A DNA stretch of 64,000 nucleotides from Margaritifera margaritifera. Its lineage: Eukaryota > Mollusca > Bivalvia > Unionida > Margaritiferidae. Within the stretch, counting starts at the first letter, position 1; each line of letters opens with the position of its first letter. Shown piece by piece: positions 25,301 through 39,039 of this stretch. The stretch lies in the NCBI GenBank assembly GCA_029931535.1, contig JAQPZY010001432.1, positions 1,240,001 through 1,304,000 of the forward strand, written 5' to 3'. The notes below the pieces were generated by a model, which was not told the origin of the DNA, made no database searches, and was given only the letters and a program-made list of their open reading frames with translations. Made by a program: the position numbers and the translations under genes.

Positions 25301-28300
25301 AAGTTTCAGTTGAATACAGCAAACGATGTTGAAGATATACGACTTCCAAAATGATACATACAAATTTAAATTGTTCACAACAATAAAACAAACTTTCTAC
25401 TTCAGCAGGCGAGGCAGGCAAGAGCGGAACTCCCAGCATATCAGTGTATAAACTTTAGGCTTATGGTAATATACCATAGGTTTGGTTGAATGCAACAGGT
25501 AAAAGATATATGACTTTTAAAAAACTTTAACATAAAACTTTAACACTGTTCACCACAATGCAACAAGCTTTCTGTTTAAGCAGGTTAGACCGGCAAGATA
25601 GGAACCTAGAATATCATGGCATAAGCTTTAGACCTACAGAAATATTATCCTAACATTTCACTTCAATGCAGTGATGCAGAAGATGTGTGACTTCAAAAAA
25701 CTTTAATGTAACATTTTAACCTTGCTGATGCTGCTGACACCAGAAGCAGCAGAAAAACGACTACTATATCTCACCATGCTTACACATCAGACAAAAATAA
25801 CAGAGACTGCGTAAAGTGTAAAAAAAAGCCAGAGTAATTTACTGCTACTGATATTAAAATGGTTGGTAAAGTCTTGAAATGTGGTATATGTAAGAGGCCA
25901 TTCACGTTCACAGCAGGACTGGAATTCTTATTTTTACCAACTATTAATTTAGTCTGAATATATTTCATATATTAAGTTAACGATGTTAACGATGGCTAAT
26001 ACCATATTTCATATATTAAGTTAACGATGTTAATACTTTGCTAATACCATAATATTTATCCAACTTCTTGAAAATACATTAAATCTTGCTACATGATGTA
26101 GGTGATCATACACGTGTTATTAAATGTGCTTGGTGACAATTATTTTCATAATACAACAGTTTTTATTTTCAAAGCAAGGTTGTATGTTTCAATTTATATG
26201 TTAGCTAAGAAAGATATATTTCTGGTTTCACATTGTTTGTAAAAATTCTTTTTATCTACCTCAATCGCTTGAATCCAGATTCTCAATTATTATATGTTAA
26301 TACTTTGCTAATACCATAATATTTATATCAATTATATCTCCCTGACTTGTTTTGTTTTGCCTCGACTTTTAACCCGTTTCTTTCTTTGTTTTACAAGCAA
26401 GGTTAAAAGTACCATTACTGGTATCTGGAGAAGAAAAAAATGAAACAACACCCTTTCTTCACACCATCCATTCTTTAGCAAAATAAAGGATTCAACTTTT
26501 TTCATCGATCTTTTTTTCATCTAATATTTATCTAATGTCTTCACCATACTTTCTGATAATGCCCATTTCACTTTTTGACAGATTTAGTAGAAACTTTAGC
26601 TACCAATAAAAAATTTCCATAGAGTACAGTGTCGCAATTTGAAAGAAAAAAGCAGATTATGGAAAATATTTATTCTCCATTTGTGAAAATTTACCTGTAA
26701 GTTTGGGTCTATCTTTGTCATCTCGGCAGACAGCCATGTAAATTTCTTCTGTCTGGCCTTTCTTTATTGCTCCCTCTGGTATGATTAGACTCACACCTAC
26801 AATGATGAGAAAAAATTCCATTTTAGTTCTTACAAGTATTCTCAGACTTTAAATTGGTGTAATTACAGCTAAACCGAAGTTTAATGGCCACCACTCTAAT
26901 GTTAAAAAAATCTCTTTAGACAGGTGGCTGCTTAATACTAGTAATTTCCTCAATAATTCAGTTGTAGGGACCTTGTAAATAGGACTATTCAAGACAGACA
27001 TGTGAACCCTAAGGCTTTTTTTGACTGCAATACCATTTATTAATAGATTTATAGTACATTTGACTGATAAAATATAGTAACTAGGAAAATTTAGCTAGGA
27101 GTAAGAGGAGGAAAATATGAAAAAAAACTAGAAATGTGTTGATGTATGAACACAAACCCTGAATACTGACCTAAATACAAAACCCAACAGAGATGTGATG
27201 GACGGATGGGCATTGGTAACACTTAATGCACCTACTGCCAACATGGTAGGGAATAAAATAAAAAACTATTTACAGGTAGAAAGGGTTTGAAGGTAGAAAG
27301 GGTTTGAAAATTGGTATCAAAATCATCTAATAATTACAAAATTTATGAAATGTTTTCTTACAAGGAATGCATTATCAAACAAAAATAATAGTATCTACAA
27401 TGAATTATTCACAAGTATCACAAGATATTATGGTATTTTATCTAGCAATAAGCATTCAATCTTTCATGAAGTAAAAAGTCTACTAATATATTTCATCATA
27501 TGAGTCTTTAACAATTTATACCTGACTCTGGAATAAGCAGACGACCTCCAGTGTGATTGAATGTACTCCATGTCACTGCATCTGTATCTATGTTGCTAGG
27601 CAACTGCACTGACATCATGGACTGCCTGCTGTCCATCAAACTGTCACCAGCATCTGAAGGTGGCCGATGGTTGCCATGGTTACAAGGACCAACAGGTGGC
27701 ACCATCATGGTATTTTTGTCATTTTTTATTGTCATTTTTTCTATTGAAGAGTCTAGATTATGACTTAATGAAGGATCCACTGTATGTGGCTTACAATTCA
27801 AAGCATTTGTTGCATATGAAGCTGACAGTCTGTTTTCTGCAATTTCTGCATATGTAGGCAATTTGTCCACCGAATGAACATGATTCATGTGATTATTGTT
27901 AGGTAAATCCATGGAATTGGGACTTTGAACTGCCACAACTGTTTGCGTAAGATCAGGTGGAACTGACAGCATATCTGGAAATAAAAGAAATACTGGAAAA
28001 TATGAAATGGGAAATTATGGAATATAAGATGAGAAAACTATAATCTGCCAAGCTGACAAAATCTGATAAATTTTCAGACAGTAACATTTATGAAACTTTG
28101 ATATAAAACAGTAAAATTTATGAAACTTTTATATAAAACAACAGTCACCTGATAAAGGAGCTTCAACTGAATCTTTGCTACCAGATACAGCAATGCTACG
28201 ATTTCTTTGCTACCAGGGCAAGTTATCTTTGTCATTTTTGTATGAAGCATGTTTAGAGTGCAGATTTCACAATTATTATTCCTGCCTGCTATGCTTTTTG

Positions 28301-31300
28301 CAAAAGTCTGATGACAAAATTGAAGATTCAGTCATAAGAAAAATCTGAACCAAGTTTTTATGTCCAATGTATACAGGACAAACAATGAAAAATGCAAGAC
28401 AACTGGAAAAGTACTACAAATGACTGTAAACAAAAAAATACAAAATGTCAAGTGAGGAAGGTCTGCAGTCTCCTTTATTTACATCTACACAAATGTACAG
28501 AGTATTTCACAGGTGATATTTGCTTATGTATGCCTAAAACTTTCATCCATCCATCTACAGGTGATATTTGCTTATGTATACCTAAAACTTTCATCCATCC
28601 ATCTACAGGTGATATTTGCTTATGTATACCTAAAACTTTCATCCATCCATCTACAGGTGATATTTGCTTATGTATACCTCAAACTTTCATCCATCCATCT
28701 ACAGGTTATATTTGCTTGTGTATACCTCAAACTTTCATCCATCCATCTACTTTGAAAACTTTTCAGATCAAGACTTTTTAAATATTTTGTTGGGTCATTG
28801 TCTGCTTGACTGTGCTATTTGACAGTGGTTTTACAAAATACTCCAGTGATGCTCCATTTCATTTTTTGCTTTGTTTGTTGCAGGCAAGACAAAGAGAATG
28901 TATAATGAATACTAACTCAAGCAGAATAAAGGTATTTAACTAAGAACAAAGGCTAGTATTGTTAAGATTGTTATTTTCACCTGTCTGTTAATAAATCACT
29001 GCATGGGTCAAGGACATAAAGTAATAGAAGTAAACATACAACAAGCAAAATACCAGATAACGCTTTTATTTTTTGCTGTAAATGTCTGTACAGAACTACA
29101 ATCCATATGTACATCTTAGGTGTTTTTCTTTCTCTGGCTGTCTCCTTCTAATTAATGGATTAAATGAAGTATACATAAGCTAAAGGCAACATGCTTATAT
29201 CATTAAGAAGCAAAATGAAGTACAATAACTTGTGTAAGTTTTATACACTTTAATTTGTTTCTACACAGCTGATCCATACAAATCATTATTAGTTAGAGAA
29301 GTTTGTTTTATTACTGAAAAATTCTCGATTTTTTAAACAAATTAAGACACAAAATCAGAAGATTGACATGGTTGTGAAATTAAAAGTATGGGAATATAAT
29401 AAAAAAAATTAAAAAAAGCAGAAATAAAGCTCATGTTTACTGAAAATGTGTTCAATACTTCACTTATTTATTGCCTGACATTTTTATGCTTATTTATTTT
29501 GGCATTTCTCTCAGAGACCAGTGCGTGTAAAAAGGAAAAAAGCTACAAACTGTTTTAAATAGAATGTATATTTAACTGAAATTATGACAAGAACTTTGCC
29601 CTTTTTAAAAAAATTGAAATCATTGACTATCAATCTTTCCAATTATACTAAAATAATAACACCAATGTCCTTCCTAGAGAGCCAAATTTTATAAAAGAGT
29701 TGACAAATATTTACAGCAATGCATGTATTCCATTCAGCAAATCCTAATGCAAATAATATTGAAATAGTCTTCACTATGATAAGCAAGTCAAACAGCGTCT
29801 TTTTTCACAATATTGTCATAGTAAAGGTCTCTACATTTGAAATTGTATGTGATGATTCTATACACATGAACCCTGTGTTATAGAAATCAAGGACTCCTTG
29901 TGAGTGAAAACGATCAGAGAAACAATAAGGACTTAATGAACTAGCTTGACTACCTACCATTTATGTTTTGTTTGGTAATTTTTTAAAGAATAAATACATA
30001 AGTTTGTGTCAATTCATTGTGACATCAGTACATATATTCAATCTCAAGATTTCACTTTAAATACTTTTGGATCTTTATTATATTTTAACAAGGTATATTT
30101 ATGTTAATGTGTACTGTTGGTTTCAATGCCAGGTGCTATTCTTGTAAGTTTCATAACAGACCAGTGACACATTTGTCCTTGCCAAAAAGATTGTCAAATC
30201 CTTTACTACAAAATTAACTATTACAACTTGGCATGAATAGAGATTAGAAACCCAATCCTGCCTAATTATGGCTACATGAAGTGTATATGTACTTACTGAT
30301 AATGAGTACTGGTCATCGTTTCTTGGATGGAAATATAGACATTATTTCAATTGCAGAGAAAACAAAACAGCATGTTAAATGTAAAGGTGACTAATTTTGC
30401 ACTGTATATGATCCTTCATGGGATGTAAATATTGTGTGTATTTAAATTTAAAATAAGGAATGTGGTATATCCATATATTTTTTTCCCATTTTTATTTTAT
30501 TTGCTTCTTCTTTGACAAAAGCTTGAGCTAAATGTGGGCATTTAAAAACAAGGTGTGAGAACAATGGCATGAAAAAGGGCTGAAATCTCTCTCTCTCTCT
30601 CTCATACAAATACATTCACACATTTGGAATAAAGTCTTATCGGGTCATAATTTATTTTGAATCATGAGGTGTCAGAATAAACATGTTATGATGGGATACC
30701 AGTGTCCATGTCATAATTATCTGTCTCAACTTTTTGAACTTAGTCAACTTAAAAAGTCACTGAATTAAAATAAACACATATTTATTATTATTTACTCACA
30801 GAATGTTTTCCAATGCAATACGCACTTGTACAAGCAAATTCACACAACATATTATACCCGTGAATGATGCACATGAATTTAATATTGATGATTGTGTGGA
30901 GTCCTCCTCAGTGTCAAATCCTTGTTTTTTTTCATACACAATCACTACCTAAAAAGCTGTTTTTTTACATATTAATTTTTGAAATAAACAATAATTTTTT
31001 CAAGTACCGAAAAATTTATATAAATTAGTAGATGTAAGTTCAAAGTTAAGAGAGATGATTTTTTTTTTTTTCATGTCTGATGGTAATTTATTACTAAACG
31101 ATCAAATCTGGATGGCAGATCTGGGTCTATTCAGTTGGTATCGGTTTATACGCGAGTATATATGGTAAATCACAGGCTTGAGGTCTGGCATTAGTTTTGG
31201 TGTCAAGGGATGCAGAAGAAACTGCACTACTATACAAAGATTAAATAATATCAAATTATATTTGATAACCCATTAATATGCTGAATCTTACTGAAATTTA

Positions 31301-32226
31301 ATTTGCTCATAAAATCTGGAAAAAGCATTCTGTACTGTCGGCTGCCTAGTCAATTTGGTATTAAGGGTAATGAAAGTGCAGATAAAGCAGCCATAGCTGC
31401 CCTGCAGTCACCTGTTTCACAATGGAAGATTCCATATATTGACTGGCATGTTCTATATACTTGGAAAAATATGTGGAATGAAAACTCTACAAACAATCTT
31501 TGGAACATCAAACCCATCATTGGAGGGTGATGTTCCTCATATAGAATAAATAACAGTAATGAGGTTGTATTGTGCCAATCACATACAAGACCCACTTGAC
31601 TCATGCATACCTCCTGAATGGTGAATGAAGCTGAACCAAATTGCATAGCCTACTAGTGTCTACTGATTATGGAACACATTCTTGTCAAGTGTATCAATTT
31701 CCACACTGTGAGACAAATTTTTGATTTACATGAATTCAATTAAGGAACTTAAATGATGATATACCACCAGAGAATTTTTGTTTATATAACAAATTCTGAC
31801 CCTACCTATTAAGGATTTTATATTTTTCACTACATGTTTATGTTTATTTGATAGGGTTTATCTTCATAAATTTTTTTTTGCAATTCTTTCCATTTACATT
31901 TTTTTAACTTTACTTTTATCTGGCACCATGTAACTTTACTTTTATTTGGCACCATGTAAATTTACTTTTATTTGGCACCATATAACTTTACTTTTATTTG
32001 GCACTATGTAACTTTACTTTTATTTGGCACCATGTAACTTTACTTTTATTTGGCACCATATAAGTTTACTTTTATTTGGCACCATATAACTTTAATTCTA
32101 TTTAGCAACATATAACTATAATTATATTCATCACCATATAGCCATTCAACTTCTTACATACATATTACATCACATGATCAGTTTTAAGCTATGTGAGCTG
32201 CAAGCAGAAAGTAACTTATTTAACCT

Positions 32227-32282
<56 letters not shown>

Positions 32283-35200
32283 CACCTGAACCGTTCTTGA
32301 CCTTTTTCTCATCATCAGAATGTGAATGGCTATGAAGTGCTGAAAACAAAAATATAAAGTATTGGAAGCCAAGAAAAACATTTGTACAAGAATACACCAG
32401 TTTGTAGATAGAACATATAAGTTTATTTTAAGTATATTGTATGAGCAATAAGCTATTTTTATTTCAATTTTAAATCTTTCTTAAAGCTACTCAGTTATGA
32501 AAGCAAAGAAAGTGTTCAGATTTGATAGAAAATGTGCATAATCTAGTTAGAACCTATGCAAGATGTTATTCATATTTAAAAATAAATCTTACCATGTATA
32601 TTCAGTTACAAGTCAGGTCCAACTGCAAGATGCACCGACCCAGATCTGCTGTTGCATAATGCACCAGCAGATCTCGGTCTATGCAGTTTGCTAGGAGTAA
32701 TCAGTAGAACAAACAACATAGACCCTGATGTATTATGGCAAATCAGTGTCTAAGTTCTTTGTAGTTGGAGTCAACTTGTAAGTATATATGGTATATTTCT
32801 GCATTTTATAAAGTCTCAAGTTCTGAGACCATACCATGAGCAAATGTATATTCAGTAATGTTAAGTCCAAATACAATATACATATATATATACTCACTTA
32901 TAAGTTGAGTCCAACTGCAAACAACATGGACCCTGATCTGCCATTGCATAATGTGCTGGCAAATTTGGGTCTATGTTGTTTGTTCTATTGATTGCTCCTA
33001 ACAAACTGCATACTCAGATCTGTCCGCATATTATGCAATGGCAGATCTGGGTCTGTGCAGTTTGCAGTTGCACTCAACTTGTAAGCAAGTATATACGGTA
33101 CTGCATTTACATCTATGCATCTAATAATATCTAATTGAGAAGTCTGCATTTTTATTAAAGTTTATCATATTTTCAAAAGAAAATACATTTATTTGGCTTT
33201 GACTTAAATCTGGTTGGATAAAAACTTTAGGGTTTGTTGGTGTTTATTTTTTGTAGCAGCCTACTTCACTTTCACAAAATCAAACATATCATATCAGCAA
33301 ATAACTTTAATATGGCATTTTACTCCTGGGCATACTTGATGTTATCGAAATAAATGCAACCATTAGAATCTAATTTAACCAATCAAACATACATTATACA
33401 CTGTAGCACTATGGGATCACATATTTCCAGCAACTGTTAGTCCTATGTCATCTGGACTCCTAAGCACCCTCTTTGTGCCCTATTTCACCATCACTAATGA
33501 TCATTGGGAAAATACAAAAATCTGCTTGCAGTATTTTTATTTGGTACACAGCCATTACACACTTATTTGTACACATACATTACACACTTATTTGTACACA
33601 TCCATCACACACTTATTTGGTACACATCCATTACACACTTATTTGTACTTAGTACCTTGTACACACTGACTTCTTCAATTAAAACAACAAATTTAGCAAC
33701 TGAAATATTCAAGGTTTATTCAGTTATCTGTGCCACCATGTAATGTATTTCTGTGTTGAATAAATGACCAAAGGGATTCAATTCCTGAATTAAGAAATGT
33801 GCACAAGTAAGCAGTTTAGCATTTAATCAATAAATAATTAGTTTGAAAAGAAAACATTATTATATAAAACACTGATAGATAATGGTGACGACTAAGGTTA
33901 AATGGGTTTTTTTTTTGTTGGTTTTAAGACATGTGGAGGAAATGGAAGCTAAGTGTCTTTTCTAAGGACACACCAAGGCATCTGACCCAAGCTAGCCTGA
34001 GCGTGTATTAAACCCACAACCACTGAATTATGAGTCAAACACTCTACCAACTGAGCTAGTACAGCTCCCTGAGAGAAAGAACCAAGAAACGGAAAATTCC
34101 ATAGTGCAGCTCTTCTCGGTTAAACAAGCTATTCGAATATGTTAATGTTTTGGCGGTTTACTTAAGTACTTGATATTGTAATAATAATGTTAAGTATCCA
34201 CAGAAAAGATGGTATTAACTCGCTGACCTGCTTAAAATGCAGGGGAGGGGTGTATCCCATATTTTCTTATGAAAAATGCCACAAAAATAGGCCTGTTTGT
34301 TGAATGTGAAAAAAATCATGATCAAAATTGATGAATGAAAAACTTCTCTGCATACATTAAATAATAATAAATGATGAAATTTTGATCAATTAAAATGTTA
34401 GTAATCCCCACTGGTGGCAACTCTTTAAGAAATATATACCAATTAAATAAGTTTTGTCAAGAGAAATTTGTGTTTTAGTTTTATCTTTTAATTCGGTTTC
34501 AGTATAATTATCATAAATGTGATATGCCCTCTTCTATTCAAACATAAAAAGTGTGAATCAACCATCACAGGTTGGTCTGTGAGAACCTAATTAAGTGCCA
34601 ACTGCATTTTAATCTCTGACATGCGAAAGTGTATGTTGTATTGTTACAATCAATTAAACTTTACCGGCTTTGTATTATCACGTTTTTTTTTATAAAATGT
34701 CTTTTGTATCAAATCAAGTAAAGGGAATATAATAAAGAAGTTACAAGGCTTGCAAGTCATACCTGTATAAGAGGCAATGGTCATGGTCATATGTCAAGTC
34801 AACTCATTTCAGTTGACCGATTGAATGGTTATAAATATTATTATGCAAGAAACATAATTAAAGTATCTAACATTAATCAGTGGTTTATCGTGCACATTTG
34901 CAAATGTGATTAAGGATAGCAAGGGAACCTAGCAAAAGGCATACTCAGCGCATGAAAAGCCAAGTTTCATTTATAGGTTTCATTATGGAGAACCCAGTTC
35001 CAAAGTTTGTAGTGCACTTAAAATTCCTGAATTAGCACTCAGAGATTTTCTGAAAGATGAGCCAAAATTCACTGTTACTTGCAATAAAATCACATCATCA
35101 TTATTTTACTAACATAACAATAAAAAAAATCAAGTTACACTATTTTTGTTCCACGAAATAAATGTCCATAATTTAAAAAAAAAAAATCTTGTTTTGTTGT

Positions 35201-38200
35201 GAATCAACAATAACAATATAATGTATCCACAGTCACATGCAAAAAGCAGTGACATAAAACACAATGTTTTTGCTGGTACATGTCATGTGTGTTGAAACCT
35301 CTTGGAGTAATGTTTTCAATAATCACTCAGAAAAATATTGTAAATTATTAAACAGCACTTGAACAAGTACTTGAAGAAAAATTCTCTCAGCTCTCAACAA
35401 AAATATTTATTTGCCAAATGTCTCTTTTAATATCGAGTTACTTTCTTGCAAATTGGGACTGCAGCAACTTTCTTAATTTTATCTATGGAGGGTTTTAAAT
35501 GCATTTGTAGAACAAAGAATTCCACATTGAAACATCAGGATTAGAGAGAGCTTTTTGTCTCGGAGTATCAAGTCATTCTGAAATCAAATAAAATTTTGAA
35601 ACTGGATGCATCAATGTAACTTAGTTTAACATCCTGTATCTAATGCATATAACTATGGCCAGGACAAACAATGTGAAAATTATCTGGGGAAAATAAGTCA
35701 AAAATCCACAAAAGGTGACAATTATCCACTGAAAATTAGCCCAAATCTACAAAGGTCAACAAGTAATTGAACATTTATCCACTGTTTAGAAGTGTGAACT
35801 ACCACCAACCTCTCTGATCCATGAAAGATAAGAACTGAAAGGCTAGTCAACAGATCTTCTCTTGACAGTGACAAGATGTACTATATTTATGCTAATGGCT
35901 TCACAATTGTTAAATTACTTCCCAGTCATATCTTGATATTGTAAATGGCCATTTTATTTTCATCTGGGTAATTATTTTTAGAGGCATATAAAATGTGGTG
36001 GCCAGGTCTGATAACATGCTCATTGCCTGTGGAACACCATGCTCATTATATATCATTTTTAACCCATTTCCAGTGAAGACCATCATCATGGTAATCTGAT
36101 CTTTGTTTGGAACATGGGTGAAATATACATCTTTTTCAACACCTGGCTAGAAATGTCTGTGGCATTTATGTTTCCTTTCAATATGATACTTACTAACACT
36201 GTGGGTTGTGAAAATATAGAATCTGAATACATATTCTTTATACCTAGTGTTAAGTCAACAGTGGTCCAGATGAGAAAATCTAGTGGCCCGGATGAAAAAA
36301 TCAACAGTGGTCCAGATAAGGAAATCAATAGTGGCCCAGATGAGAAAAAAACATACTTTTACACCTTGATGATAATTAAGGGAGATATTATTAATTTGAC
36401 TGGCTTTTGTTTGCAGTCTTGGACTTGTATTTCATGCAATCCCAATCCCAGAATCGAAGCTGTATGTGAAGCAACAGAACCTTCAAGTGTGCACTGATGT
36501 ACAAGTTTCCTACTTGGAAATATTATTCTCATGCCATAACTGGCAAGTATCAATTAATTCTGAAGTTTTGTCTCCCTGTTCAAGATTTTTTTCAAAGAAT
36601 TTTTACATACCTTTCCCCCATCCGTAATAAGTCTAAGAAAACATCAAACACCAAATTCTTTGAAAGAAGTCTAAGAAAACATCAAACACCAAATTCTTTG
36701 ATAGAAGTCTAAGAAAACATCAAACACCAAATTCATTGAAAGTATAAGAAAAAAACATCAAGCATCCAATTCTCTGAAACAAGTCCAAGAAAACATCAAG
36801 CATCCAATTCTTTGAAAGAAGTCCAAGAAAACATCATGCATCTAATTCTCTGAAATAAGTCCAAGAAAACATTAAGCATCCGATTCTTCGGTAGGTCTTA
36901 CTGACAAAAAAATACCCTGAAATTTCCCTATCAAGATTTCTTAAAAATTAATTAGCATAATTTAAGCTTTTTAAAAGAAAGCAAATTTCAAAATTTGTAA
37001 GATAGTAACTGGAATGTAGGTGGTTGTAATCCAATATACATGGTGAGATATGGTTTTAATGGTTTTGGTTTTGTGGGGTTTAATGCCACTTTTCAGCACA
37101 TGATAGGCTATACATGGCGGCAAGTATATTTAGTAGACCCTGAGAAGAACCACTAACCCACGGGAAGCTACTAGCAAGATTTCTCACATACCCACGCTGG
37201 TCAAGCCAAGACTCGAACCCATATGGACAGAGGTGAAATGTGAGCAATCTGTAAAGGCAAGTGTCTTAGACCACTCAACCATTTGGGACCCCAGATACAG
37301 TTTGAAAAGAAAATTATTATTTCAAAATCTAAATGCTTAGTATTAAACATTCTTAGTAATCATGATGACCATTATTTTCCTTTCTTTACATTTTAAAACC
37401 TTTCCCACAGAATGATTTTAAAGTTACCATATATACTCACTTTCAGGTTGGGTCCAACTTCAAACAACACAGACCCTGATCTGCCATCACATAATGCACT
37501 GGCAAATCAGGGTCTATGTTGTTTGTTTTAATGATTACTCCTAACAAACTGCATAGACCCAGATCTGCCAGTGCATTATGTGACAGCAGATCTGGGTCGA
37601 TGCAGTTTGCAGTTGGGCATGACATATAAGCAAGTATATACAGTAATTATAACTAAATGGGTTCACCAAGTTGATGTTTATCAAGACTTACTGTTTCCAT
37701 TTGGCAAATGCTCATCACGTAAGCTCCGTTGGTGAATATTCCTTTTTCGCACAATTATGACTATAACTACGATGACAATTACAAAAACTGCAATGGCCAC
37801 ACAAAGTCCCACATACATAGCTATGTTTTCTGTGTTCTTTGCCTCACGTGCTTCTGTAATGGAGAAAAAATGAAAAATAATATGTATGATCTATAATAAA
37901 GTTATCATCCAGAAATGATAGATATTTTAACAACTTTATGTTAACAACTACTTAAATGATATATATTTCATAATTTTATGTTAACACCTACTTAACTGCA
38001 TCAATATGTTCATGTGTTAGATCAGCTCACACTGAAACCTGTCTTCGAAAACACCTCCGTATTAAGGGCACCCACTTATTAAGGATACACTTTGTGAATC
38101 CTTTACTTAATTTCTATTATCTAATGAACTTCTTCTATACACTAGACACCTGTCCCCAAAAATAAAAATTGCAGTTCCTTGAGTTTTCTTCATAGAAAGA

Positions 38201-38959
38201 TTTCAATATACAGGATAATGACTTAATGGTGACTTTTTGTTAACAGTTGTAAACAAATATTTGCTAATTAATTAGCCATGTATATCATTGCAATTATTTT
38301 AATTTTATTTATTTTCAGTTTATGATAAAATATGTACTCCAAAGAAATTAAATTCATACTGCTGACTCCCCGCTTTTCCCTTCCCTCTGCCTCTATCCTA
38401 TCATTAAAAACTGGTCCCAGAGCTCCCAAAATAATATCCAGTGAAACTTCTCCAGACTGAATACATAAATAAACCTTTAAACTGTTTAAGTCACAAGGCA
38501 ATTTTGGTCCCCAAATTTACATATGTATGAAGCAATAGAACATTAACTTGTTTAACTTAACATATCGGTAAACTGTCTACTCAATTATTCAGTATCAATA
38601 TTGTTTCCAATTAACAAATTAAAGACTAATTTGCACTAATCACACTGGTATGTCTTTAAAGATGAAAATGCAAGAGTATTATCCCCTCCATGTGCTTGTT
38701 GCAACCTCATGCACAATAATCAGCACCAAGTCTGAAAGGTAATCATTTAAATAGTGTCCAGTCCAATACACACACCAGGTGTTGATTAAACATATGGAAC
38801 CGAGCACATGTAATTATCTAATTGTCTAACTGTTACAGCATTTGTCACCTGACAATTACTAATTTTGATTGAATACAGTAACTGTCTTTAATAAATACCC
38901 AAGTAACATTTGATGGTCACTAACTGACTTCATAAGTGTTTCTGCAATAAATCCAAAAC

Positions 38960-39039
<80 letters not shown>

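Larger units (their letters stand above)
27975..32285. other. UNC5 intron with minisatellites and a LINE relic
   Basis: 4.3 kb. 28511-28750 48-bp array; 31100-31167 MITE end; 31303-31760 LINE relic; 31918-32110 28-bp array; 32229-32282 (GA)n next to the exon. 28760-31090 shows nothing supported. Confidence 0.75.
32340..37691. other. UNC5 intron with paired MITEs and SINEs
   Basis: 5.4 kb. Holds three 221-bp copies, two SINEs and three short arrays. 34080-36250 has no recognised feature. Confidence 0.75.
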
